Positions 13,246 through 24,000 of a DNA stretch of 64,000 bases are shown in pieces. Position 1 is the first letter of the stretch. Each line of letters begins with the position of its first letter. The notes beneath the pieces were generated by a model that was not told the DNA's origin, did no database searches, and saw nothing but the letters and a program-made list of their open reading frames with translations. A program made the translations under genes and the position numbers. The DNA is taken from positions 9,486,001 to 9,550,000 of the forward strand of contig NC_046680.1 of assembly GCF_009870125.1 (NCBI RefSeq). The letters are read 5' to 3'. Origin of the DNA: Drosophila pseudoobscura. Lineage: Eukaryota; Arthropoda; Insecta; Diptera; Drosophilidae.

Positions 13246-14214
13246 CTCCGCCAGAGTTATGGAGATGGCGCCGGACAAATTAGTTTAACAGGCAGAACCA
13301 GCCAAGTTCCGGCAGCAGAAAAAAATGCTAAATTAATTTTAATGCCAGTGCAAAGGGAAGGCAAATGGAAATGGAAATTGGAGCTGGAGCTGGAACTCAG
13401 TTAAATTCCGTTTGACAGTGAATAAAACTGCTCGCGTTGCGTCTGCCAGTCGTCTCCCGCGAAGTCTGGTCGGGAGTCGGCTGCGTGGTGCAGGGGGCGG
13501 GGACTGCCTCAACAAAATGCAATTCATTTGGCGCCGTTGTCGCCGCCACTGGGCGCCATTTTGCTGCTTCAAATCCACAACGGCAGAGCGGAGAGGAGAG
13601 GAGACGGCAGAGCCCGTTTGCAATGAACAACTTTTTTTCCGCCGCTCCCTCTTTGGAAAAAGTTTCAAGTTTACTAGGATTACAGTGTTAAAAAGTGGCG
13701 GCAGTGTTGCCTGCCACCCGCTCGCCCCTCTGAGTAGGCCCCGTAATGTGGAAAGTTCGGGGCTAACTGCTGAGTAAGCTTGGCCGGGTGCATTAGGGCC
13801 AAAGTCGCCGCAGCCATCAACCATCAGCCATCGCCCATGGGCCATGGTACACCAGCTCCCGGTTGTGGCTCTCTGGTGCGGGCACTCTCCTAAAACGCCC
13901 ATTGGTAATCGGGCTAGACTAGACTCTCGAAATCGAAAGCTAAAACGGAATTTTCTGTCAGTGTGACTGTCTTCACATCGGACTAATCCCAGGCTGCACT
14001 CTCTCTCTGTCGGGGCCAGTGCAAATGTGCCGGAAAAAATGTTAACATCAGTCGAAGGAGGAGCAAGTTAACAGATGAACTGGAAGCAGTGAGAAATGGA
14101 AAGGGAGAAGGGGGTGCCCGCTGGAGACTCCGGAGAGTACTCCCCCGACCCTGACACTGGGTCGCTTACGCAATAGGGCCCTCCCCCAAAGCTCCCAAAG
14201 AGCTCCAGAGCCCC

Positions 14215-15012
14215 CGAATATATCCTAAATTAAGTCGTTATCCAGCGCAGAAATATATGCAAATTGTTTTCGGCTCATGTCAGACGTAAACTCTTTTTAT
14301 GGCCAAGTGACATGTGAGTCCACCCTTGCGCCAAACACCATGCCCCATGCCCCATGCCCCCATTACTCCTTCTCCATTTGTCTGGCAACACTTTCGTCTG
14401 CGTCTGGCGTCGCCACCAACAGGAGGGAGAGGTCCCGTTACACGCGTGTGTGTGTGGAAAGAAAGTATATCAAATTGAGTGTGTGTGTGTGTGAATGATG
14501 GCGACGTGTGCACGTCCGTGCAGTCTTCGTGTATCCCGGATCGGATAAGCGGCACCTAAACACAGGCGAAGCCCATCCACTCCCCCTCGCAAGCACACTC
14601 CGACTGAAAATTCCACCTCTCAATCGTATCCAGGCGAGAGGCAGGACGCGCTGTGGAATAATTGCAAATCATAAATATAAGGAACAACCTCCTCAACATT
14701 ATTTAGAGGCAAACACCCCTCTGCCAGCTATATAGCCTGTTGAATTCGCGGAACGCAGTCAGCAGTTAATTAAGACATTCAAGAGCCTCCCCGACTCCAT
14801 TTCCCTGCAGATCGCGTGTCTGCATCGAGGCTGCAGCTATGGCAAGAGGGTGTTTCCATCTTTGTATATTAGCATGCACCCCCCCACAACCTACATGCTT
14901 CCCACTCTTCATTCCACGGCTGGAAGCTTACATTATTATAATTGAGCGTGGGGGAGCATGGGGCGCTTTCTCTTGCAAGTTTTCCATTTCGATCCTTTGA
15001 TGACATTTCCCA
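14215..15012 (+). repeat. Partial third copy of the repeat unit (copy M)
   Basis: This segment matches the reverse complement of 1905-2745 in order. Shared words include CATGTCAGACRTAAA followed by TGGCCAAGTGACATG, then GATAAGCGGCACCTAAACAC, then CAGTTAATTAAGACATTC, then CGCGTGTCTGCATCGAGGC, and at the end TTTCGATCCTTTGA. Identity is clearly lower than between the left and right arms, with small indels. It has the same orientation as the right copy at 20350-22642. M and R overlap over the part equivalent to left-arm 1905-2330, so the aldehyde oxidase lies between direct copies of the unit. No gene is seen inside. Confidence 0.85.
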
Positions 15013-15933
15013 AACGGTGAACCGGTGGGCCTTTGTGGAATGCCTCCGATTAGGAGCGGCATACTGACATAAATGTCGTAAGGATTGATTTGAGTAATAA
15101 GAAGGAGAATAAGGAGTGTTTATATGTATATATGTAGTCCCATGCGCTTGTTCGAGACCTGTGTAACGATAGTTTCTCTGCTCTCCAATTAAATGCTACT
15201 AGCACTGTTGGATCTGTTCATAAAAAGCTTCACTGACTTGTAGTAATCAGGCTGGCCCTCTCTATCATAGACAAACCCACATGCTTACATACTTACATAC
15301 ATATATACTTATTTTCAAGCTTAAAAGCATACTGTTGTCCCGTTTTTTTATTATCTATTCTACCCTCTCACTAATTGCATTAGGAACTCGACTTCATCCA
15401 TTACTGTTTCTCTCTGGACTCCTCTCGAACCTTTCAAAGTTCAAAGTCAAAGCTCTTTTAGTGCATTTTTTTTTGCATTTCTTTAAACGCTGTACGAAAT
15501 TATGGAGTGTTTATGAAAGAGGAAGAGCATTTACTTCTGCTCGCTCCCAAAAGACCCAAAACAAAAGCTAACGAATGCCGAAATCAAAGCAAAAATCAAC
15601 TGCATTCGCCGTCGTGTCGCGCCGGTTTTCAGGGAGCCGACGAGGAGGCGATACGAGCAGACTGTAATTGCTTTCGATCACAAGGCAACCCGTTTTGTTT
15701 TTGATTTATACAGAGTTGTCCACCTGGCTTTCTACCGACAACACAGTCCCCTTCAAAAGTTGGAGAGCCGAACGATCGTTTAGTCAAGCATCGGCAGCGC
15801 AAGAGTGCAGAAGCACTCCTCAGTGAACGACGCCAGACTAAAAGTAGTGGAACATTTGGAGGCCGGAACAAATTTAATTATTTAAAGGGAAAATACCAGC
15901 AGCTGGCATTTAAGTTTCTCTTTCCTTAGTAAA
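15013..15933 (+). promoter_or_regulatory. Upstream region and probable 5'UTR of the aldehyde oxidase
   Basis: These 921 bases hold no convincing exon. The last 250 are GC-balanced and unique in the window, consistent with promoter and leader. Initiator-like words TTAGTC (15780-15785) and TCAGTG (15820-15825) fit a start of transcription about 110-155 bases before the ATG, but no TATA box sits at the right distance (a TTTATA lies at 15705-15710). The call rests on position and is weak. Confidence 0.35.
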
Positions 15934-18900
15934 ATGACTACAAAATTCACGATCAACGGAAAGCCGTACATGGGTGAGTGGATTGGTTAAGTGTTAAATT
16001 TATGGGATGGTTGGACATCCATAGGGGAACATTTAAGTCCACAGTTAGTTAATCATTTAACTGATGAGGTGTTCTAGAATGTATCCCGATTAGGTGTTTA
16101 TAGAGAGAGATAGTACCCTTGTCATATGACATGCATTCTCTTGAGCATTTTCCTAAGAATCATTTAGCTCAAGTCTACTTACTCTCTTCTCTTGCTCTCC
16201 GTTCTCAACAGTGAATCTCAGCAATCTGCCACCCGACATCACGCTGAACACCTTCATACGAGAGCATGCCCAGCTAACGGCCACGAAGTTCATGTGCCTG
16301 GAGGGAGGATGTGGAGCCTGTGTGTGCGTAATGCGCGATGGGACCAGCAGTTGGGCTATCAATTCGGTTCGTGCAGAACCACTCAAGTCATTCCATTCAC
16401 TCAACCTCAAACAAGAAACCATAAGCCAGTAACCGTTCACTTTGCAGTGCCTCACGCTGCTGAATACCTGCGCTAAGCTGGAGATCATAACTGCCGAGGG
16501 GCTGGGCAATAAACGTACCGGCTATAGTCCGATTCAAAAGCGCTTGGCCAAGATGAATGGGACCCAGTGCGGCTATTGTTCCCCGGGATTCGTGATGAAT
16601 ATGTACGGGCTGCTGGAGCAGCACGGCGGCAAGGTGAGCATGACGGAGGTGGAGAACTCCTTCGGTGGCAACCTTTGTCGCTGCACCGGCTACCGTCCCA
16701 TTTTGGATGCCATGAAGTCCTTCGCGGTGGACAGTAACATTCAGGTTCCCGCCGAGTGTGCGGACATCGAGGATCTGAACCTGGAGGCTCGCAACTGTCC
16801 CAAGACTGGGGCAGCCTGCAGCGGCAGCTGCCATCGTTCGACTTTGGTCTACGCGGATGGGAGCCAGTGGTCCTGGCCCAAGACCTTAACGGAGCTGTTT
16901 GAGGCGCTGGACAAGGTCGGCGAAGCAGATCAATTCATGCTGGTGGCTGGCAACACGGCGCATGGTGTCTACCGACGGTCAACGGACATTAAGCACTTCA
17001 TTGACGTGAGTGGAGTGGAGGAGCTGCATCGGCACAGCACTGACGGACAGCAATTGCAGCTGGGGGCGAACCTAAGTCTCACCCAGACCATGGAAATCCT
17101 TCGAACCATCTCCAAGCAGCCTGGCTTTGAGTATCTGGAGGTTCTATGGAACCACTTGGATCTCATTGCAAATGTCCCCGTGCGCAATGTGAGTTGGAAC
17201 CGAGTTGGTTGCCAAGAACGATCAATACGAGTATCCTCCATTTTATAGTCGGGAACTTTGGCTGGAAACATTGCGATTAAGAAACAACATCCCGAGTTTC
17301 CATCAGATGTCTGTCTCTCCTTCGAGGCTTTGGATGCAAAGGTTGTGGCCATGAAAAGCGCCACTGAAGAGCAGAAAATATCCCTCGCGGAATACTTGAG
17401 GGACTCGAATAGAAAACTGATTATCAAGGCATTCCTCCTGTCTGCCTATCCCAAGAACGAGTACATTTACGAATCTTACAAGGTAATAATTTCGTTTAAT
17501 CCAATCTACTCCCGCTCTTAAGAGATATTTTCCCTCCTGCTTCATAGATCATGCCACGTTCCCAGAATGCCCATGCCTATGTGAATGCTGCGTTTCTTCT
17601 CGAGTTGGACAGCGCTTCCAAGGTGCAGAATGCTCGGATTTGCTTTGGCGGAATTCGCCCAGACTTTGTCCACGCCACTGCCATTGAGCAATTGATGGTC
17701 GGACACAGTCCCTACGAGAGTGGACTAATAGAGCGAACCTTCAATACGCTTCCAAGTCAGTTGCACCCAGACGAGGTCCTGCCGGATGCCAGTCCTGCCT
17801 ATCGCTCGAAACTGGCGTGCGGCTTACTCTACAAGTTTCTGCTGAAGCATGCACCCGAGGCGCAGGTCGCGGAGAAGTTCAAGAGTGGAGGTCAGATTCT
17901 TCAGCGCCCATTATCATCGGGTCTGCAGGTGTACCAGACCCAAAGGCAGAACTATCCGGTCTCCCAGGCCGTGCAAAAGGTGGAGGGCATGATACAGTGC
18001 TCGGGCGAGGCGACATACATGAACGATATTCTGACCACAGCCAACACAGTGCATTGCGCCTTTGTGGGGGCCACTAAGGTGGGGGCCACCGTCGATGAGA
18101 TTGACGCCAAGGAAGCCCTGCAGCAACCTGGCGTGATTGCCTTCTACTGTGCCAAGGATGTGCCCGGGACAAACAGCTTCTGTGTGCCCAGCTTTAACTT
18201 CAAGGTGGAGGAAATATTCTGCTCAGGATTGGTGCGACACTCGGAGCAGCCTGTGGGTGTGATCGTAGCCCTCAGTGCAGATCAGGCGCAGAGAGCAGCA
18301 AAGCTTGTGAGGATCAGCTACAGTCGGTCGAGCCCTGACTTCAAATTGATGCCCAGCATTGGGGATGTTTTTGCCTCTGCCACGCCGGATCCGTCGCGTA
18401 TCATATCATTGGACATAGGGGATCTGCCAGAGGTTACATTCACCGACAAGCCTGATGTGGAAGTTAGGGGCATATTTGAAATGGGCCTGCAGTATCACTT
18501 CACCATGGAGCCACAGACGACGGTGGTCGTACCCTTTGAGGATGGCCTGAAGGTCTTCGCGGCCACCCAGTGGATGGACCACACTCAAGCTGCCATTGTA
18601 CACATGCTCCAGGTGAAGGCCAAGGATGTGCAGTTACAGGTGAGTTGTTTCTTTGAAGGTGTGATCTCTCCCATAACAATTATCCGCCTTCCAGGTTCGT
18701 CGATTGGGCGGTGGCTATGGGGGCAAGATCACGCGCGGCAACCAGGTGGCCTGTGCCGCTGCCTTGGCTGCCTATAAGCTGAATCGTCCTGTGCGCTTTG
18801 TGCAAACTCTGGAGTCCATGATGGACTGCAATGGCAAGCGCTGGGCCTGTCGCTCCGACTATAAGTGCCACGTCAAGGCCAACGGAGAGATCGTGGGCTT

Positions 18901-20255
18901 GACGAACGATTTCTATCAGGATGCTGGCTGGGTCGACAACGAGAGCCCCGTTCGACGCTCGACCTTAACGCAACCAAATTGTTACGGCTTCACGAAGGCT
19001 AACTTCAAAAACAAGGGCAACGCGGTGATCACAGATGCCCCCAGCTCTACCTCGTGTCGCGCTCCGGGATCTGTTGAGGGCGTGGCCATGATCGAGAACA
19101 TTATGGAGCACGCTGCCTTTGAGGTGCAAGCCGATCCGGCAGCTGTGCGCCTGCTCAACATACCCGCGACTCACAAAATGTCCGAGCTGCTGCCGAAGTT
19201 CCTCGAGTCGCGGGAGTATCACGAGCGGAAGAAGGAGATTGAGGCCTACAATGCGAAGAACCGTTGGAAGAAGCGCGGCCTCGGCCTGGCCGTAATGGAC
19301 TATCCCGTTCAGTACTTTGGCCAGTATCCCGCTACGGTGGCCATCTACCATGTGGATGGAACAGTGGTGGTTACCCACGGAGGCATCGAAATGGGGCAGG
19401 GTAAGTTGAGGAGACCCTTTGGGGTGTCTGTATCCTTTACTTTCGATTGATGTCGCTCCAGGCATGAACACCAAGGTGGCTCAGGTGGCTGCGTATACCC
19501 TCGGCATCGATCTCAGCTTCATCAAGGTGGAATCTTCGGACACCATCAATGGAGCCAACTCAATGGTCACCGGTGGGGCCGTGGGCAGCGAGAGTCTTTG
19601 CTTTGCAGTTCGCAAAACCTGCGAGATCATCAACACCCGACTGCAGCCGGTGAAGAAGAGCAGCTGGGTGCAGACTGTACAGGCGGCCTATGCAAAGTCC
19701 ATCAATCTGATCGCCTCGGATAACTACAAGAAAGGCGATATGAAGAACTACAACATATACGGCATGGCCCTCACCGAAATCGAGCTGGATGTCCTAACCG
19801 GGAACAATCAAATCAAGCGCGTGGACATCTTCGAGGATACCGGGGAAAGTCTCAGTCCATACATCGACATTGGCCAGATCGAGGGGGCCTTTGTGATGTG
19901 CCTGGGATACTGGCTAAGCGAGGAGTTGGTCTACGATCGCGAAACGGGCCGCCTGATTACCAACCGCTCCTGGAACTACAAGCCGCCTGGCGCCAAGGAT
20001 ATACCCATTGATTTCCGCATTGAATTGGCCCAGACACCCAATCCCAATGGCCCAGGATTCATGCGTTCCAAGGCCACGGGAGAGCCGCCTTGTTGCCTGG
20101 CCGTCAGCGTGGTGTTCGCACTGCAGCAGGCCCTGCAGTCGGCCCGACAGGACGCCGGCCTGCCACGAGAGTGGGTGCGCCTGGGGGCCCCTTCTACTCC
20201 CGAGACACTGCTTCTGAATGCAGGACATGAGGCGACGAGCTTTAAGCTTAAATAG
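15934..20255 (+). CDS. Aox: Aldehyde oxidase (molybdo-flavoenzyme), seven exons, intact
   Basis: Cytosolic enzyme that oxidises aldehydes to carboxylic acids, passing electrons from a molybdopterin site through two 2Fe-2S clusters to FAD and O2. Exons: 15934-15973, 16212-16366, 16448-17188, 17249-17482, 17548-18639, 18695-19400, 19462-20255. Joined they give about 1253 residues, normal for insect aldehyde oxidases, with no frame break. Visible motifs: CLEGGCGAC (Cys42, 47, 50) and a following Cys; QCGYC and LCRCTG (Cys106, 109, 142, 144) for the iron-sulphur clusters; an FAD-domain stretch LVAGNTAHGVYRR; GGGYGGK, CRAPGSVEG and EMGQGMNTK around the molybdopterin; and GEPP near the end with the expected catalytic glutamate at about 1197. 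Lack of NAD-site features and the CRAPGS form favour aldehyde oxidase over xanthine dehydrogenase. The retained introns exclude retroposition. Which fly paralogue (Aox1-4) it descends from cannot be decided by eye. It lies in the loop of the large inverted repeat. Confidence 0.93.
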
Positions 20256-20349
20256 AGTTGAAAACAATTTTTAATTGCTTATAAATAATATATATAACAT
20301 ATGTTAGTTCGTTTGCTCGTATTTAAATGCAGATTTCTGGAGCCATCTC
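20256..20349 (+). terminator. 3'UTR and probable polyadenylation region of the aldehyde oxidase
   Basis: The sequence turns AT-rich straight after the stop, with TTATAAATAATATATATA at about 20279-20296. There is no canonical AATAAA, so cleavage probably uses a variant signal. The 3'UTR must be short, because the repeat copy R starts at about 20350. Confidence 0.4.
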
Positions 20350-20793
20350 TAAGCCCACTACCGACTGAGAATTCAACCTCTCCGAGCATGCGGCAGGATG
20401 CTCTATGTGGTTGGCATCCCTCTTCCGTCTAGCTCGAGATTTTGCCTGCTTTCTGGCCTGGTTATTTGCCGGAGTGCAGCCAACAGTTAATTAAGACATT
20501 CAAGCCTCTCCGACCCCGACTCCCCTGCAGAGCTCTGCTTCGGATCATCGCGTGTCTGCATCGAGGCTGCAGCCACGGTACGTTGTGGGTTTGGGCGTGA
20601 GACTCTGTGGAAGAGAGTGTTTCCATGTTCGTGTACTACCCGTCCCATTCCTCCACACCCCATCCCCCCATCCAGGTTGGAGCTTACAAGCTTCTAATTG
20701 AGCGTGCACGGGGGCGCTTCTAATTATCGCACGAAGCGAACAGTATCCCATTTCCCATTTCGATCCTTTGACGATATTGTTCCTCCTGCGTCT

Positions 20794-20809
20794 CCCCCCC
20801 CCCCCCCCC
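20794..20809. repeat. Poly-C run in right arm
   Basis: Sixteen C, the counterpart of the fourteen G in the left arm at 1849-1862. Confidence 0.9.
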
Positions 20810-21044
20810 TTCTGCCCTTCCGCCCTTTTCCCGCTCACCGACTTGTTTGTTGTTTGTTGCAAATTGCCTGCGACATTCGGGTGGAGGCGGCGAAAGGCTC
20901 AGCCGAAACATGAATTGAGTTGTTCGCCATCTGCGATAAAGTTTAAAGTCGCTCGCATCCTGCAGGGGGCTTGCCAGACTGCGGTTGGGGATTGGGGGAG
21001 TCACCCTCCAACCACCCTTACACCCACCCACCCTTCCACCTTCA

Positions 21045-21070
21045 CCATCCATCCATCCATCCATCCATCC
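21045..21070. repeat. (CCAT)n microsatellite, right arm
   Basis: Counterpart of the left-arm TGGA repeat, four units shorter. Confidence 0.95.
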
Positions 21071-24000
21071 AAACTTCATTACCCCGAACGGACCTTCTCC
21101 GTGTGTGTGCAAATTTCCTGTTCTGCTTTTTACGGCGGCACGTAATCAAATTAAGCAATTACTGCCTGGCGCTCTGCCACAACCCCACAACACCACAACC
21201 ACCTCACCGGGCGGCACACATCCCCTTGATTATGGGGCAACTTCAAGGGAAATCACCAGCTGGAGGAGCGACAGCGACGGAGCGACCGACCAACGGAGCG
21301 CGCAACGAAGGAAGTCTGCCTCTGCAATCATAACGGTAAACGGTGCCCAGGCGAATGGAAATGGAATTCGCACCAGAAATGCTCCCCCGTGCAGAGAGCA
21401 GCAGCCAGCGACAAGTGCCATTTACCCCCACAGCATGCCCCATGTCGTCTAATCCAGAGCGTTGTCTGGTACTCGAGCGTCGAAAGGGAAGAGGCCTGTC
21501 CGACTGGGATGGGATGAGATCTACCCTGTGTATCCCCCACTTTCGGCGTGGGAATGATAATCGTTTGGTTTATGGCCAATTAATCAACTCTCGAGCTCAG
21601 GCGGAGGAGACACTTTCCACTGGCCATAAGCTCATCCTGATCCAGAGCCGCGCCGCACCTTTCGATGTCCCTAATCAAACATCCCGGACATGACTTCCAA
21701 TTGGACAACAGCCCGAGTGTAACCGATATGTTTATGGGTCCTTTAAGGCACGCTTGGGTCCGCACGGTTCGGCGGAATGTTTCCATGTTGTCAATTAATA
21801 ATATTGAATAGCAGGGAGGATTTTAATCCTCGCAGTGGGCCAGGTCAACGTCGAAGCGCCTACGACTCGCCTTCGCCTTGGCCTTGCTCCTCCATTGTAT
21901 CCATTGTATCCTTTGGTTTAATCGCTCGCTCGTAAGCCCCGAAAGGGTCCCTAATGATAACTGACCACGCAGCAGTGCAACGCAGTTGCGATTGTTTTCC
22001 CTCCATATCCTTTACATTGAATGTTGGGCTGTTGGACTGAAGGCATCGCCAACTCCCCACTGACCTAATGAGCCATTTAGCCAATTGGGGTTAATGTCCA
22101 CACCCGTCGGAGCGGTACGAGTGGCAAGGGAAGGCGTGGTCACGCCTCTCAACTCAAGTCAGGAGAAGCCAACTGCTGCGCGTCTCCTTGATGAATTTTT
22201 GAAGAGGACTCCGCTGCGTGCAAAGTTTCAGGAGGATAAATATATCAACCCGATTACGGACTCCCAACTTCCTCTTCGTTTTCCGACTTCGTCTGTTCAT
22301 TTTCATATTTTCCTTGTTTACGGCCAAACATTTTGGTCACGTGCTGGATACGTGAGCATTTTCGAGCAAGTTTCCTACAGGAAGTGGAACTTCGACGGAG
22401 GAGTGCGGTGAGGGGGAAGGCGGAACTGGGAAAGTGTGGAAGCCTAGCCTATGAAAAGTGCAGTGTTCCCTTGCTGATGTCTGCAGCAATCGATGGTTAA
22501 CCGAATTCGCAGATTACTCCTAAATTTGTTGTCCAATCAGCACCCTTGCAACCCATTCCACCTCTCCAGTCCGCCTGTTGATGGGTGCTCCTGTCCGGCT
22601 GCTGCCTCTTCCAATGCGGGATAAAAGACCCGTCCGACACAGCTTAGTCCTTGTCGGACACAGCCCCTCCACTCACCCAATCTGAACACGACACCAACAG
22701 CTCCCAACAGGTTCCACTTTCCTTGGAGGGGGAGGATATTGAGAGTGGGGTTTTTGAATGGAATGCACTTCTGGCAGCTTCTGATTTCCATTTGTCAGGG
22801 GCTTTCCACCCATCCACTCATCCTTACCCTGCGTGGCTTCGTGGAGAGCCAAACGGTTTGACAGTTCATGCAACTGCAATGGGAAGCCCCAGGAGGGGGC
22901 TGTCTGTCTCAGACAAGACAGCTCCTCCAGAAGAGGAGGATTCCCTTCAGCTGCACACTCGATGGACAGATAAACCCCCTTGTACCTCCCGCGTATTAAT
23001 CCACCCCCGCTCCCCCCTCCCCGACTGGCTTCCACCTGAGTTATCCTGGCACCATGGCGACCCACATATTAATTATTGGATGGGAATGGCGCAGAATATT
23101 GTAACTGATCCTGCAAATGCTTCGAGGCAGCTGACGAATCGAGAGCAACCCCATGTTGGACTGCGCCCCCATTCATCGGATTCCGTTTTCAGCGTCCTTC
23201 CTCTGCCATCCTGCATATCATCCATTGGTGTCAATTAGGCTGGGCATCCCTTTGTTCCACTCCACAGTGACATTTCATTATGGATTCCGATTCCTATATC
23301 GACTCCATTCTGTTGCCATCGAATTGCGGATTCATTGAGTTGCTTATCAGTGCCACGGCTTGTGGCAGTGCCTCCACCTCTGACTGTGCTGTTATCCTGC
23401 GAGTTTTTTGCATCCTGTCTCCACATCCACATATTTTCCAACTCATTTCATAGCGAGTGGCGCGCGAATCATCTGAAATTCAAATATCACTGCTAAAAAG
23501 CGTAACCATGTCTGAATCCACCCGTATCCTGCCTCCTGCCTCCTGCCTCCTGGCCTGCACAGACACATCATCCGCGCCATCATCCCTGTATCTCCCAGTA
23601 TCCCATACTCTTTACGATCGAATGCTAATAAAGTCGTCTGTCGTCTGCCGTCGGGCGGCGGCGCCAACTTGCATAATTCAATTACATCCGATGCAGACTC
23701 ATAAAACTAAATCAAAGGAAAACAAAGCGTCACGCTTCATTTACTTTAGTACAGCTCCGCCACTCGGGGTCCCCTGCATCAGTCCCGTGCCCCAAATCGG
23801 AGTGGAGGCACATCCAGCTGGGGAGACCCATAAAAGGCTTCGGCAAAGAAGTTCGCCCTCTCCTTTCTTTCGTCCCATGCAGAGATCTTCCATGTTGCGG
23901 CTGTGTTCTGTGTCTCCTCCTTGGCCGCCTCCCAACTCCTGGCTGACAGTTGACTGCGTCCAGTGCTGGCCTCTCCTCGAGTCTGGGCCTGGTCTGGTCT

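Larger units (their letters stand above)
2746..14214. other. Gene-free stretch with many simple repeats
   Basis: I see no coding exon with protein-like composition or family similarity over these 11.5 kb. The open frames present are short, proline/serine-rich or low-complexity, and overlap frames on the other strand. The sequence alternates GC-rich stretches rich in short repeats (GGGGAT, CAG, GA, GT, CCCCT, poly-G) with AT-rich homeodomain-type words such as TTAATT. It may be intergenic or intronic to a gene outside the window; the sequence cannot tell. No tRNA or rRNA was recognised. Confidence 0.55.
20350..22642 (+). repeat. Right arm of large inverted repeat (copy R)
   Basis: From 20465 to 22642 this is the near-identical reverse complement of positions 1-2210. 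Between 20350 and 20465 it is only loosely similar to copy M (for example ACCGACTGAGAATTCAACCT against TCCGACTGAAAATTCCACCT) and differs from L, so identity drops sharply at about 20465. The arm ends in the window where the left copy meets the window edge, so the true outer boundary is unknown. No gene is supported; long open frames here are the same DNA seen in the left arm. Confidence 0.9.

Noticed and set aside
22651..23238. Plus-strand 195-codon frame beside the right arm
   Set aside because: Low-complexity composition, a 130-codon frame on the opposite strand overlaps it, and no recognisable motif; most likely chance.
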